Shown here: piece by piece, positions 40,602 to 50,393 of the stretch | Layout: every line of letters starts with the position of its first letter | Numbering within the stretch: the first letter of the stretch is position 1 | Assembly: GCA_001725945.1 (NCBI GenBank) | Contig: LRMT01000049.1 | Span: forward strand, 111,806 to 175,805 | DNA: 64,000 bases | Source: Cupriavidus sp. UYMMa02A | Lineage (GTDB): Bacteria > Pseudomonadota > Gammaproteobacteria > Burkholderiales > Burkholderiaceae | Reading direction: 5' to 3' | The notes under the pieces: generated by a model | What the model was told of the DNA's origin: nothing | The model's database searches: none | Seen by the model: only the letters and a program-made list of their open reading frames with translations | Position numbers and translations under genes: made by a program

Positions 40602-41620
40602 CAAGGACCCAAAGTACATTACGCTGAGGACACAAGTGTGGCCGCCACGGTTCCCGTGCAACGGTGCGAGCACATTTGACGTGGCTGATCGAGAACCCCC
40701 GCCACTTCTTCGAATCCGCGGAAGACTCTGCCTCTACGTAGATTCAGGCGCAGGCGATGAAGTCCGCCGATCGACATAAGCTAGGCGGCAGCCTGAGTCG
40801 GAAAGGTGTGCCGGAATGCGGATGGAGCGGCATTCCTTCAGGTCGCGGTGATCGCGTATCAGCGCGATGTCTTGGTCGTCCGGCAGCACGGTGCTCTTGA
40901 TCCCTTAAATCCCGTCAGGACAGAACTGTCCCCGGTCAGGTACTTGAGTCCGACTTTCCATACTCCTAGACCTTGGCTCAGCACGTGGAGTCTGTCGCGA
41001 AACGACTCGGCGCTCGACGCGTTTCATCGCCGCCTGGTGCTCGCATGAACGGAGTTGCACGCCAGTACCGCCGTCGCCAACGAGCTCGCGAGGATGGTCT
41101 ACTTCATACCCACGCGTGGCGAAGCTTCGTCGAGCAGGGCCAGCGACATTACGAAGAGCTGCAGCGCCAGCGCGACATCGCCCTGCCACCGGCTCGGCTT
41201 CTCCCTGGACCTGGCAGCGGCGCCCGCCTGACCCCAGCCGTTTTCAGTTGGGGGTTAGGACCGCAGCGCGCGCTCGGTATTGCAGACTTCTGCCAGGCAC
41301 TAACAACAGAAAGCGACGTGCGGACTGAGCGTTCGCCAGCCATGAAGGCACAAGACTTGCGCCCGTCAGCACCCTTCAGGCGGGTGGAAGGGCCGTGGTC
41401 TAAGCCGATGGGCGCCTTGTCGATGGTGCCTTCCCACTCATTTTCGAACCATGGCGGCAGACCTTTGGGGCTTCGGCGAGGAGTGCGCCGGCTTGCATTT
41501 TCAAGAGGATTTGGAATCGCAGGGGTGTCAGTCCTGCGCTCAGCACTGTCGTATACGAATACGTGGTCGAGCCACGCGTAGACGGCCCAAAGGCGGACGA
41601 ATTCCCCGCTTGGGAATCGT

Positions 41621-41638
41621 GTGTTCTTATAAGAACAC
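41621..41638. repeat. parS: parS-like palindrome 3
   Basis: Perfect palindrome GTGTTCTTATAAGAACAC, identical to copy 2 and about 1 kb downstream of it. Confidence 0.8.
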
Positions 41639-41719
41639 CGGAGGTCGGCTTTTGCGTGGTTTGTCTAGCGTTCATCCCTGTCGGCGCTCTTGTCACTCCG
41701 ATGACTATGACAGACGGGA

Positions 41720-41737
41720 GTGTTCTTATAAGAACAC
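41720..41737. repeat. parS: parS-like palindrome 4
   Basis: Perfect palindrome GTGTTCTTATAAGAACAC, 99 bp after copy 3. Together the four copies make two pairs separated by about 1 kb. Confidence 0.8.
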
Positions 41738-42024
41738 TTGAGAGTGCCTACCTGGTCCGCAGTTTGCCAGGGTATGTCCCTTGAAAAGGTCGCTTGGAAG
41801 CGCAACAGCAGCGAAAACTATTAGCGCTTCTTGAGCGCGAAGAACGCCTTGGCTTGGTCACCTGGCGCGGACCGCTTCCACACGGCCGGCACCATGCGGA
41901 ACTTCGGCGACGCCCAAGGTCGCACTCCAGTGCCGTCCGGCGGTGAGGATGCCTCTCGGGCACTACCAGTGGACTCGGATTGCGGTGAGGGTTCAGCGAC
42001 ACCGCCAACGGCCGGGATGGCGCG

Positions 42025-43877
42025 CTAACTTTGATCCGGATAGAGCTTCGCCACCGCTGCGAGCCCCCGCGTGCGCTCCGCGCGGACATACAGCGACGTG
42101 GTTTGCAGCGAGGCGTGCCCCAGCAGCCGTTGCAGGACATCCGCGGGCATCTCGTGGGCCACCGCATGCGTGGCAAACGTATGGCGTAGCGCATGGGGTG
42201 TCACCCGACGCAGCAGCTCCCGCTCGGCGTCCGCCAGAGTCAGCGTGGTATCTCCGGCGATGCGCCGCAGCATCGTCGTCAACAGTTGGTACAGACCATC
42301 GGGTGAGAAACCCATGCCGGTCAGGACTGGCTTACCGCTCTCCAGGCTGAGGTGCTTGGCCCGGGCCGTGTGCGTGGACGGCACCACCACCGGGGAGAGC
42401 AGCGCCAGCGTCGGATTGGCCTGCTCGAAATCGTGACCCCGGTCGGCCCAGTGCGCCCGTAAGGCCGCAATGACCCTTGGCGGCAGGAACACGGTGCGCC
42501 ACTGGTTGCGCTTACCGAGGAGCGCCAGCTCCCACAGCCCGGCCGGCACGCCCGCCTGCTCTGGCACCGGTTTGAGGTGACCGCGCAGCGCGCGCGCGGC
42601 TTCCTCGCGACGGGCACCGCTGCACCCCAGCAGGAGCACCGCCGCGCGTACCAGGCGATACTGCGCCCCCGGCGCCTCGGCGTCCTTCGCGGTCAACGCC
42701 ACGGATACCGGCGCAGACGCCCACTGGACACAGAGTTGGTCCAGGATGCCGTCCGGCTGCATGAGCGCCTCCCACAGCCGCCCGGGCAAGGCTTTCTCGA
42801 CCGCGATCGGCACTTCGCGCCGGACAGTCAGCGGATCGGCCACGAGCAGCCAGGGATTCCCGCCCAGATAGCGCACGCCGACCAGCCAGGCAAAAAACCC
42901 CCGCAATACCAGCACCGCATAGCGTTGGGATTCAGGCTTGAGCGCGCCGACGAACGGGCGCCAGCGCGTTGAGGTCCGGGCTGCCTTGGGACCCACCCAG
43001 CCCGGATCGGGCTGCGCAAGGAACGCCTTGTAGTCCTCGCAATCGTCGGCGCCCACGCTGGAGAGCGCCAGGCGGCGCACGCCGACGCACCAAAGCAGAA
43101 AGCGCTCCAGTTCTTTCTGGTAGGCGCGCGCCGTCTTGTCCCGGTCACGATACCGGGACAAGTAAGCGTGGATCGCGTCGAGGTCATGGCGGGCGGCAAT
43201 CAGGCAGTAGCCCGGGGCCCGATTGCGGCCGTCGTGGCCGTCGAGCGCCGGGATGATCCGTTCGATCTGCTCCAGCGGCACCAGCGGGCAGGCGGCATCC
43301 TGGCCCAGTTCGACCGAGCCGGCCCGGGGCGCGTCGTCGACCTGGAGCGGTCCCAGCGTGGCCGCCTGGGCCTGCAGCCAGCGTTCGATCGCACGGGCCT
43401 TACCGGCCCCGAGCCGCGGCACGGGCAAGTACCAGCGCGGGCCCCGCAGCGCGATATAGCTGTGCAATTGCGCCACCGTCTGGATGCCCTCTTGCCGTAG
43501 CGGGCGGAACACGATCGGACGCAGCCAGGCCGAGACCGGGTCGTCGGGTTGCGGCGCCGAGAAATCCTGGTCAGCGGCGCGCACCAAGTAGTCGATCGCC
43601 GATTTCGGCCAGCGATTGAAGCGACGGGCGTCCGCCAGGCTCGCCGACAGATACGGATTGCTGAGGCAGACGCGTTCGACCAGATGGTCGCGCAGGGCGT
43701 CGAGCCGGGCTTCCAGCTGCGCCGCCGTCTCGATGCCGGCGGCGTGCAGCGCGTCTTCGTCATAGACACGCGCCAGGATCTGCTCGGTCGGGATGCGGTT
43801 GAGCCGGAACCGGAGCGCCGTGAAATCGGCGCGGGTGTACGCGGGGTGTCGGCAGCGACGAGGTTATGCTGGGCCAT
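42025..43877 (-). pseudogene. Tyrosine recombinase/integrase (~618 aa), frameshift near the start
   Basis: Large site-specific recombinase. The catalytic residues are visible: first Arg in GCSGARREEAARAL, Lys in LGKRNQWRTVFLP, H-x-x-R in TPHALRHTFATHA, then LLGHASLQTTSLYVR with the last His and the nucleophilic Tyr. N-terminal to the core-binding domain are a SAM/helix-hairpin-helix-like region (DDPVSAWLRPIVFRPLRQEG) and an extra domain typical of long transposon-borne integrases. The frame is open from 42025 back to about 43840. A shift near there links it to the ATG at 43877 (MAQHNLVAADTP). It lies beside TniQ/TniB remnants and is probably part of the same element. A candidate target site is at 44197-44218. 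Confidence 0.82.
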
Positions 43878-44377
43878 GGCAAGTCGAGATCGGCGAATGC
43901 CGTATCTTACCTGATAATACTAAACCGGCACGAACCCAGCCAACCGAGGACGGCGGGACGAAGCCGCTTCAGTCGGGAGAGAAGGGGGCCATCCGATCGG
44001 TGACCGACCGGCGTCGCCGGGGTGGCAGCGCCGCCATTTTCGGCTACACTGTTCGGGTGGGCGCGCCTCGGTTGCCGCTGACAAGCGGCCGCCACGCCGC
44101 TATGACCGGCCTCCCGGCGCCGGTTTCGCCACCTCCGCCGTCCCCCGATTTCCCAAAGTGTAGTCTGAGAAACCCGGCAATTCCCGCAAAATCAACCCTG
44201 ATAATGTGGCCTATCAGGTAAGGCGGGCGGTGAACCAAAAAGTTACTCTTGCGACACTCGCGCTCACACAACTAAAGTTGTTACCACTCGCGCTGAACCG
44301 TCACATCAACTTACTGCAATCCGGCGCGGAGTCTTTCTATATGATGGGTCGCGCCGGCCAGAAAGAGAAGGGGCGGA
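43878..44377. other. Intergenic region upstream of the integrase, with recombination-like repeats
   Basis: No gene. CTTACCTGATA (43906-43916) and its reverse complement TATCAGGTAAG (44212-44222) bracket 295 bp. A symmetrical site is at 44197-44218. An 8-bp hairpin CCGGCGCG...CGCGCCGG lies around 44320-44360, close to the end of the gene at 44378. Two CTCGCGCT-containing repeats are at about 44260-44295. Confidence 0.5.
44197..44218. other. Candidate recombinase core site (7-8-7 dyad)
   Basis: CCTGATA-ATGTGGCC-TATCAGG: two perfect 7-bp inverted arms with an 8-bp spacer, the geometry of crossover sites used by tyrosine recombinases (arms bound by two protomers, strand exchange across a 6-8 bp spacer). 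A half copy, CCTGATAAT, lies at 43910-43918 just upstream of the integrase. Functional assignment is inference. Confidence 0.45.
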
Positions 44378-45098
44378 TCAGCGCCCGGCAAAATCCAGTA
44401 GCGACCGCGCCCGCTGGTAGTGGCGGGCCGCCTCGGTCAGGTCATTGGCATCCTGCCAGAACCCCTTCCGGCAGCGGACGATCGCCACAAAGACCTGGTA
44501 GCCCGCCGCTGGCCACGGCGGAATCGGCTCGGGCGTCACCGCGCGCGCGAGCGGGGAAACGGTAACGCGACCTGAGCGATCCGCTGATAGTCCATCGCAC
44601 AGCGCCGCAGGCCCGCGATCGCCGCGCCCGGCGTCGGCGCCCATGCCTGCAGCGGTGCGTGATCCCAGCGCGCGACAAAGCGAGCATCGGCCTCACGATA
44701 GAGCCAGCACCATGGACGCCCGCCCTTCAGGCCGAGCAAGCGGCGACGCCGCACATCGCAATCGGCGGGTGCGATCGCGTCGATCGCCTCCCAACCGGTC
44801 GCTTCCGACCAGGTCAGGCATGCGCCCCGACTGGCCGCCCACATTGTGTCCCGGCGTGCTTGCCGGCGGGCGGCGTCTGCCACCTGCCGCATCGCCCTGT
44901 TCGCATGCGCGGACGCCGTCCAGTCTGCCGACATCGGCGCCGCGAAGCCGAGCCCGCCGGGCGTGAGGCGCGCCAGCCAGGCGCTGTCACGCCACGACGT
45001 GCCGGATGCCGCGTCTGCCCACGCGGCGACGCTCGACCATGCGGCCGCGGTCGCGCGCGCTTGCGCATCGCACCAGAGCGCGCCCAGGCTTACGCGCG
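44378..45098 (-). pseudogene. TniQ-associated hypothetical protein, frameshifted
   Basis: On the minus strand, from about 45098, one frame reads VSLGALWCDAQARA and later DTMWAASRGACLTWSEATGW, EAIDAIAPADCDVRRRRLLG and CAMDYQRIAQVALPFP. After a frameshift near 44540 another frame ends with GYQVFVAIVRCRKGFWQDAN, DLTEAARHYQRARSLL and a stop at 44378. The start is not clear: it overlaps the end of the tniQ-like gene. I do not recognise the family. Its position between a TniQ gene and an integrase, on the same strand, suggests it belongs to the transposon. Confidence 0.45.
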
Positions 45099-46255
45099 CC
45101 GCATGTCAGGCGAGCCAGTGTCGTGTCGTGTCGCGGCGTCGGCATGGTCCGCGCCGCATATCTGACAATCGGCTTGCACCAGTTCCCCAAGCTGGCCCGC
45201 GGTCTCTGCCGGCGGCCGGCGATCCGGCCAACGCCGCTGTTCAATGCCCGGTTCGGCGGCACGTCCCCACAGCATGTCGACGAACGCCTGCCGCGCGCGG
45301 GGACTGCCGCCGATCCACGCGCTGATCGCGAACGGATCGCACGAGGCGATGAACCGGGCCATCTATCTCGCGCCGCCGGGCTCGGGCGCAGGTGTCGGCG
45401 CACATGGCGGGCGAGCGCCCGATACACCGTTGTGGCTGGCAGGGGCGGCCAATACGACCGCTTCCTGTGCTCGCGCGTACCGGGCGGCGGCGGCGCATGA
45501 TCGCGCAACGGGCGCCTGCCGGGGGCGGGAACTGCACCACACCGTGCCGATTGGGGCGGCACGAAACGGATCGGCCGCAAGCACGCGGGATAGGCGAGGC
45601 CCAGCGCTTGCGCGGCGGTGATCACCCACGCCAGGCCGCCGCGAGCGTTTTGGCCCATGGCTTCGTCCAGCCGCGCTGACCGGATCAGCCGCGACATGGC
45701 GTCCAGCCAGGCGGCGACCGGATCGAGCGCATGGGTTGTCTCCGGCGCCAGCGTCGGCCGACGGCAGGTCTCGTGCGTAAAAAAAGTGCAAACGACCACA
45801 GCGGCAACTGCCGGCCGCTGCATAGTCTGCCAGGGAGTGCAACGTCGCGTGAAACGTCGCGCCGCAGTGACAGCGCTCGACGAGCGGCATACCGTGGATC
45901 GGGCACACGTCAAGCAATGCGATGGAGAATAGGGCCGTGTGGTAACCGGCCGCGAGACAGGCGAAGCAGAGGCGCGGCTGCGGCACGACCAGCGCCGCGC
46001 TCAGCCAGGACGGCAGCGCGCCCAGGGTCGACCACCGAAATACCTCCGGCGGCTCGCCGAGCAAGCGTGCAAACGCTGTGACATCCACGCTACCGGCGCC
46101 CCGAGCAACGTCACGTCGTGTGGTGGACGCGCCAGAGGGAAAGGCAAGTCGTGGGGATGCAGCACATTGAGCGCGCACGCGCGCAGGACCTTATGCCAGA
46201 GCGACGCATAGGGCAGCACGCTGCCAACATCCCAGGTCAGACGCGTGTCAGGCAT
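45090..46255 (-). pseudogene. tniQ: TniQ-family transposition protein, several frameshifts
   Basis: TniQ (TnsD-like) proteins select the target site in Tn7- and Tn5053-type transposition. From the ATG at 46255 the gene reads MPDTRLTWDVGSVLPYASLW, HKVLRACALNVLHP. After a break near 46060 comes EPPEVFRWSTLGALPSWLSA, then the zinc-finger signature CFACLAAGYHTALFSIALLD, VCPIHGMPLVERCHCGA. Later parts lie in yet other frames (AWLDAMSRLIRSARLDEAMG; ISAWIGGSPRARQAFVDMLW). At least three shifts occur. The cysteines C-x2-C and C-x-C of the finger are intact. It follows tniB on the same strand, as in Tn5053 relatives. Confidence 0.68.
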
Positions 46256-46312
46256 GCGGAGTGTGCCCGCGGCCGGCGTGACGCAGGGCCGCGGTCGCAG
46301 ACACGAGCGCCA

Positions 46313-47213
46313 TCAACATGCCGTGCCCGCAATTCTCGACGCGGTCCGCCAGGCCTCGGCCGAGGTCGCCTTGTCGAGGTCGGCGCCGCCGGCGATGCGA
46401 AGCAAGACATGGCGGCTCGCTTGCGCCACTGTCTTCATCGGGAGTCGATCGGTCCTGCGTAACGTGGCGGTAGTGTGTCGTGCATGGCCTGCATCAGCGC
46501 GTCCGCCTGCTGCGCCATTCGAAACCCCCCGGCCCACGGACGCGGTGCCAAGCTGCGGTGAATGAGCAACTGGAACCGGGCGGCAATTCGCTGCCTTCGT
46601 CGTAGCCGCGCATCACGTAAGCGAGCTCGTCGACGCTGCGCACGCCGTGAAAGGGCGCCGCCGCCAACATGAAGCGCGCAGCGACAAGGGCACCGCCGGC
46701 CAGCGCCATGCCGAACGGTTCGTCGAAGAACTGCAGTGACGCGATCGAGAACACGCACAGGCGGATGCGTTGTTTCCCGAGCACGCTATGCAATTCGACT
46801 AGCCACATCCATTCGCGCTGCGTCATGCCTTGCGCCTCCGATCACTAATACGAGAAAGCGACCGCCGCCTTGCGCGGCGAGTTCGATCCAACGCTCAATG
46901 AGCATGGTCTGGCGTTCGAGCGGGGTGCGCCGCCCGAGTCGGTGTGGCTCCAGATGACGAGCGGTATGTAGCCACCATAGCGCTCGGCCAGCAGGCGCTG
47001 CAGCCAGTGGTCGACGGCATTCGATTTGCCAAAGCGCGACGGCCCGAAGATCGTCGCGCCATCGACCTGGTCATGCAGCCAGATGGCAATGCGCTCGACC
47101 ATGTCGTGAATCGCGAGCGTATACAGCGAATAGTCACGCGTGACGACCGGATGGTCACGCGGCACGTGGGCCGCCACGAGCGGCTCGGGATGGGATCCGG
47201 GTGACCTTACCAT
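46313..47213 (-). pseudogene. tniB: TniB/TnsC-type AAA+ ATPase, frameshifts including one in Walker B
   Basis: Starts at 47213. VPRDHPVVTRDYSLYTLAIH leads into Walker A, IFGPSRFGKSNAVDHW. After a break near 46920 another frame reads MLIERWIELAAQGGGRFLVL. The next words should be VIDEAQGMTQREW but the DNA reads VIGG, because two bases (AC) appear to be missing just inside Walker B. The following frame carries MTQREWMWLVELHSVLGKQR and VFSIASLQFFDEPFGMALAG, ending at 46313. TniB regulates the transposase by ATP-dependent filament formation. The transposase gene (tniA) that should precede it is absent: sequence upstream of 47213 belongs to a different locus. Confidence 0.65.
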
Positions 47214-47280
47214 TGCTGGGCTCGGCGCATCGGCGGCAAGGTCGTGGGACTGCGCGTCTCGGGCGCTGCCGGCGATGCTA

Positions 47281-47514
47281 ACCGCGCGGCATCAGCAAGG
47301 TCCAGTGCACGCCGCCTACGGCAGACTTGTGCGAGATGTCTGGGGACAGGATTTTGAGCGCTACCGGATAGCCGATGCGTGTGGCTTGGTCGACAGCCTC
47401 ATCGACGCTTGCCGCGGTCCGGGTCTCCACTACGGGAACGCCATAGGCGGCCAGCACGGCCTTGGCCTCCGGCTCGGTTAGCAACGCCCTGCCAGCGCGC
47501 AGGACGTTGCCGAT
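47281..47514 (-). pseudogene. ADP-forming acetate-CoA ligase/ATP-grasp domain fragment
   Basis: The minus strand reads RALLTEPEAKAVLAAYGVPV and RIGYPVALKILSPDISHKSA, the start of the ATP-grasp (beta) domain of ADP-forming acyl-CoA synthetases. It stops at 47281 after VGGVHW; one extra base would give GGVHLDLADAA, so the domain once continued. The N-terminal CoA-binding domains and most of the ATP-grasp domain are missing. The transposon remnant begins at about 47215. Confidence 0.62.
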
Positions 47515-47629
47515 GATTGTGCGCACCCGATCCTTCATGGACCACCACGCCGATGGACGCCGCGTCAATCGCCGGATCCCAGTCGTGTTCTTCGGCGACG
47601 TCCTTCTGGACCTGATGATCGGTTTTCAT
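47515..47629 (-). pseudogene. BON-domain protein, N-terminal fragment
   Basis: From the ATG at 47629 (overlapping the usp stop, ATGA) the frame reads MKTDHQVQKDVAEEHDWDPA, then IDAASIGVVVHEG. This is the N-terminal part of a BON-domain protein, a small lipid/osmotic-stress associated module. It then changes into the ATP-grasp fragment, so the rest is deleted. Confidence 0.55.
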
Positions 47630-47850
47630 GCCGCACCGGCAAGGAGCTTTCGCCCGCATTCCACCAGCGCGGGGCGCAGATCGGCAAGGTTGGTGTAACC
47701 CATGTCGAACCTGAGGTAACTGTTGTCGACGACGTGGATGATCACCATGGTCGCTGCACACAGCGAGGCGAGACGGATGGCCTCATCGAGTGCACGATCG
47801 GCGCAGGCGCTGCCATCGATGGCGACGAGGATGGGTTCGATACATGGCAT
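47626..47850 (-). pseudogene. Universal stress protein, N-terminal half
   Basis: The product MPCIEPILVAIDGSACADRA, LDEAIRLASLCAATMVIIHV is the first half of a UspA-fold protein, with the beta-strand 1 VAIDGS and the HVVD strand. It ends at CGRKLLAGAA (74 residues, where family members have about 145). The ATP-binding G-x2-G-x9-G-S/T loop is absent. The stop may be the scar of a deletion. With the BON and ATP-grasp fragments it forms a stress-gene cluster in which every gene is cut short. Confidence 0.62.
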
Positions 47851-48121
47851 TGAGTGCCCGCTGACAGTGGTGAAGTGATTACCGGTGCGGAAGCACAGAC
47901 ATCGCTTCCAGCCTATGCGCGGCTCGGAGGTCGCCGGTTGATGTAGGTCAATGAGGACGGCAGCCGTCCGTGCAGGGCGAGTTGGGGCCTGCTTGACCGT
48001 CGTCAAACTTAACGCCCTGACGACCGCTACTTTGGAGTAAAGGCGCATGGCCGAAGGCGAGGTGGACGGCGGCCGCGCTGTTTTGTTTGGTCTGTTTGCG
48101 TGGGATAAGGGTGAGCCGAAT

Positions 48122-48583
48122 ATGCATAATGAGACGAGAAAGAAGATTCTGAGCCTGTTGAGCCAACACAGGATCATGTCGCTTGCCACTGTGAGGCCGG
48201 ATGGCTGGCCTCAAGCCACAACCGTCGACTATGTAAGCGAGGGGCTCACGCTCTACTTCCTCTGCGGCGCGAACAGCCAAAAGGCGGCGAATCTGGCATT
48301 GGACGACCGTGTCTCGCTGACCATTGACCACGATACGCCAGATCTCATGGCGATTACTGGCCTATCCATGGCGGCGCACGCGCGACTGGTGGGTGATCGC
48401 GTTATCGCGCAAAGGATCCTGCAGTTGTTTCCCTCGAAGTATCCGGAGTATTCGGAACAGACGGCCTTGCCGGTGCCGATGCCAACCGTGGACGAGATCT
48501 GCATATTCCGTGTGACTCCGGTGGTCATTTCCGTGCTCGACTATTCCAAGAGCTTTGGACACGCGGATCTGATCACCTGTTGA
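48122..48583 (+). CDS. Pyridoxamine 5'-phosphate oxidase-like (PPOX) FMN-binding protein (153 aa)
   Basis: Split-barrel flavin-binding fold. The sequence has the family's RIMSLATVRPDGWPQATTVD and LYFLCGANSQKAANLALDDR, typical of general-stress-type PPOX proteins. The start at 48122 (MHNETRKKILSLLSQ) follows AAGGGTGAG; an open frame upstream to 48047 lacks such a signal. Substrate not predictable. The frame is intact. It lies divergent from the stress-gene fragments, as PPOX stress genes often do. Confidence 0.82.
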   Translation: MHNETRKKILSLLSQHRIMSLATVRPDGWPQATTVDYVSEGLTLYFLCGANSQKAANLALDDRVSLTIDHDTPDLMAITGLSMAAHARLVGDRVIAQRILQLFPSKYPEYSEQTALPVPMPTVDEICIFRVTPVVISVLDYSKSFGHADLITC

Positions 48584-48689
48584 GTCACGGGTCTTTTGGC
48601 GCAAAGAGCCGATCCTGCAACGCCCGAAGCGCGCCGCAACGCCAGTTCCGTGGTTCCCGCCTCCGGGGCGTCTATATAGTGCTGCGCAG

Positions 48690-49595
48690 GCGCCGTCGCT
48701 CAGACGGCCGCTGAAGGAACGCGTTGTCGCCGGCAGCTGTGACTGTCATGTCCACGTTTTCGATGGCGCGCGCTTTCTGTTTGCTGCCAAGCGATCGTAC
48801 ACGCCTGGCCCGGCGCGTGTGAAAGACCTGATTGCCTTCGAGCAGCGCATCGGCATGGATCGCGTTATGTTGGTCCAGCGCAGCGTCTACGGCTTTGACA
48901 ACGCTGCGCTGCTCGATGCCCTGAGCCGGCTTGGTGAACGGCACGCGGCGTCGCAGTGGTCGACCTGGAAACGACCACCCATGCAGCACTGCAGACCATG
49001 CATGCCAAAGTGTGCGGGGAATCCGCCTGAACCTGGGAGTCAGCGGCCAGTGAAACCACGACTTCGCACTGACCCAATTGAAGCGCGCCGAGCACTTGGT
49101 TGGCGCGTTTGGATGGGCGGTGCAGGTCTATGCGGATGTCGATGTCATCGCCGAACTTGCCACGGATATCGCCGCGCTCAAGGTGCCGGTGGTGCTCGAC
49201 CACTTTGCTGGCATCAAGACCCACAAGCAGGAAGACCAGAAGGCCGCGTTCGCAACCGTCGTTGAGTTGGTGAAGCGTGGCAATGCCTACGTGAAGCTGT
49301 CGGCAGCATACCGGGCATCGCGCAGCGCGCCGGGCTTCGACGATGTCGCAGAATTCGCCCAAACGCTGATTCAGGCGCGGTCTGACCGCCTCGTGTGGGC
49401 CTCCGACTGGCCCCACATACAGGCAGCTCGGGCAACCGTAGCGGCAACCTCGAGCAAATTGAGCCTTTCCGCAAAGAGGATGCTGGACGCACACTGAATC
49501 AGTTGGCAACCTGGGCAAACAACCCCGCTGTGCTGCAACGCATCCTCGTCGACAACCCGGCCACCCTCTACGGCTTCCGCCACGTGGTGGCCTGA
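48690..49595 (+). pseudogene. Amidohydrolase-2 family (2-pyrone-4,6-dicarboxylate hydrolase-like), several frameshifts
   Basis: TIM-barrel metal-dependent hydrolase. The opening VAGSCDCHVHVFDGARFLFA with the metal-binding H-x-H is in one frame. It continues with MDRVMLVQRSVYGFDNAALL, then after breaks near 48950 and 49050 with KVPVVLDHFAGIKTHKQEDQ and YVKLSAAYRASRSAPGFDDV, DRLVWASDWPH. After a break near 49420 the C-terminus ILVDNPATLYGFRHVVA ends at 49595. The N-terminal start is not clear. The family contains LigI of lignin degradation and related lactonases. Confidence 0.7.
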
Positions 49596-50393
49596 CCCTG
49601 CTTTTCACAGATCACGCCATCCTCCCCGGAGTTTCACCATGACCATCAAGACCCCATCGGGGGTCGGCAGGTCCCTGGCATCCGCGAATTTACCAACGCC
49701 CGCACCTATTGGGCTGTGGCGTCTGCCTGAGTTTCCTATCACGACCCCTAGTCTATCCGAGCCACAATCTGACCATTTTCCGCGCGCTTCGACAAAATTG
49801 CGTCGGTCCGCTCGATAAGCGAAATGCAATCATGCTCAAAGTAGTGTTTTAAGCACCGGGGCGGAGCTAGTGGCGGAACCTCAGGGGAAGTTTACGCCGC
49901 TAGCTTTTTGAATTCTTGTATCTCCTTCGTGGCGTAGTTTTACTGACAAGCCATGCGTGTTATGTGGCGACAGGACGCTAGATATGTATGGACCGTGTCA
50001 AGTATCAAAGTGTGTGCTCCCCAAAGCTTGATGGGTCAAGGGCGGGCATCAGCCCGGCGTAGCACACCCTTGACGCGACGTCGGTTCTCTATGCTATGCA
50101 TTGGTCGTGAGCGCGGCACTTGCGTGCTCACGACCATGCGAAACCGGCTTCCTGGACGGTAATTTAGAACAGGATGCTTGGGCCAGGACGAGGCGGTTAT
50201 CCGACGGTTGATCATTCTGATATGCGCGGGTTGGTTACCGCATGACAAACGAAACGTCGGGGAGCTGCCTCAATCTAGTTTCGAGGGTTGTGCTGTTTCC
50301 AGTTGCCTCCTAGTGTCACACTGCGAGGGTTCTCCCACCGTTGCCTGGTCCTGGCCTAAACATCCTGGTATCTGCTTGATCTTCTCATGCCGG
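49596..50393. other. Non-coding stretch between the amidohydrolase and the IS110 element
   Basis: An ATG at 49639 after GGAGTTTCACC opens a short frame (MTIKTPSGVGRSLASA...) of 59 codons that looks like the beginning of a lost gene. No other gene. Two strong hairpins are at 50035-50136. The right boundary of the IS110 element should fall between about 50140 and 50390 but I cannot place it. Confidence 0.4.
50035..50136. repeat. Two strong hairpins
   Basis: The first is GTCAAGGG...CCCTTGAC (50035-50074) with an inner stem CGGGC-ATCA-GCCCG. The second is TGGTCGTGAGC...GCTCACGACCA (50102-50136), 11 perfect base pairs and a 13-base loop. No T-run follows, so they are not ordinary terminators. They lie about 260-360 bases beyond the 3' end of the IS110 transposase gene. 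Confidence 0.55.

Larger units (their letters stand above)
40602..42024. other. Gene-poor centromere region
   Basis: Apart from parS copies 3 and 4, no gene was recognised. Several open frames of 80-200 codons exist on both strands (for example 40973-41581), but they overlap each other, lack ribosome binding sites and show no family features. The segment between copies 2 and 3 may be an insertion that split a single parS cluster. Confidence 0.4.

Noticed and set aside
40973..41581. 202-codon frame between the parS pairs as a gene
   Set aside because: No ribosome binding site, low-complexity Arg/Pro/Ser composition, and equally long frames overlap it on the other strand.
43200..43877. 225-codon Arg/Ser-rich frame as a separate gene before the integrase
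   Set aside because: Only its first dozen codons belong to the integrase start; the rest is a shifted frame of the recombinase coding region.
44987..45913. 308-codon frame as an independent gene
   Set aside because: It crosses between several frames of the TniQ-like gene and is protein-like only in short parts (AWLDAMSRLIRSARLDE and the following residues).
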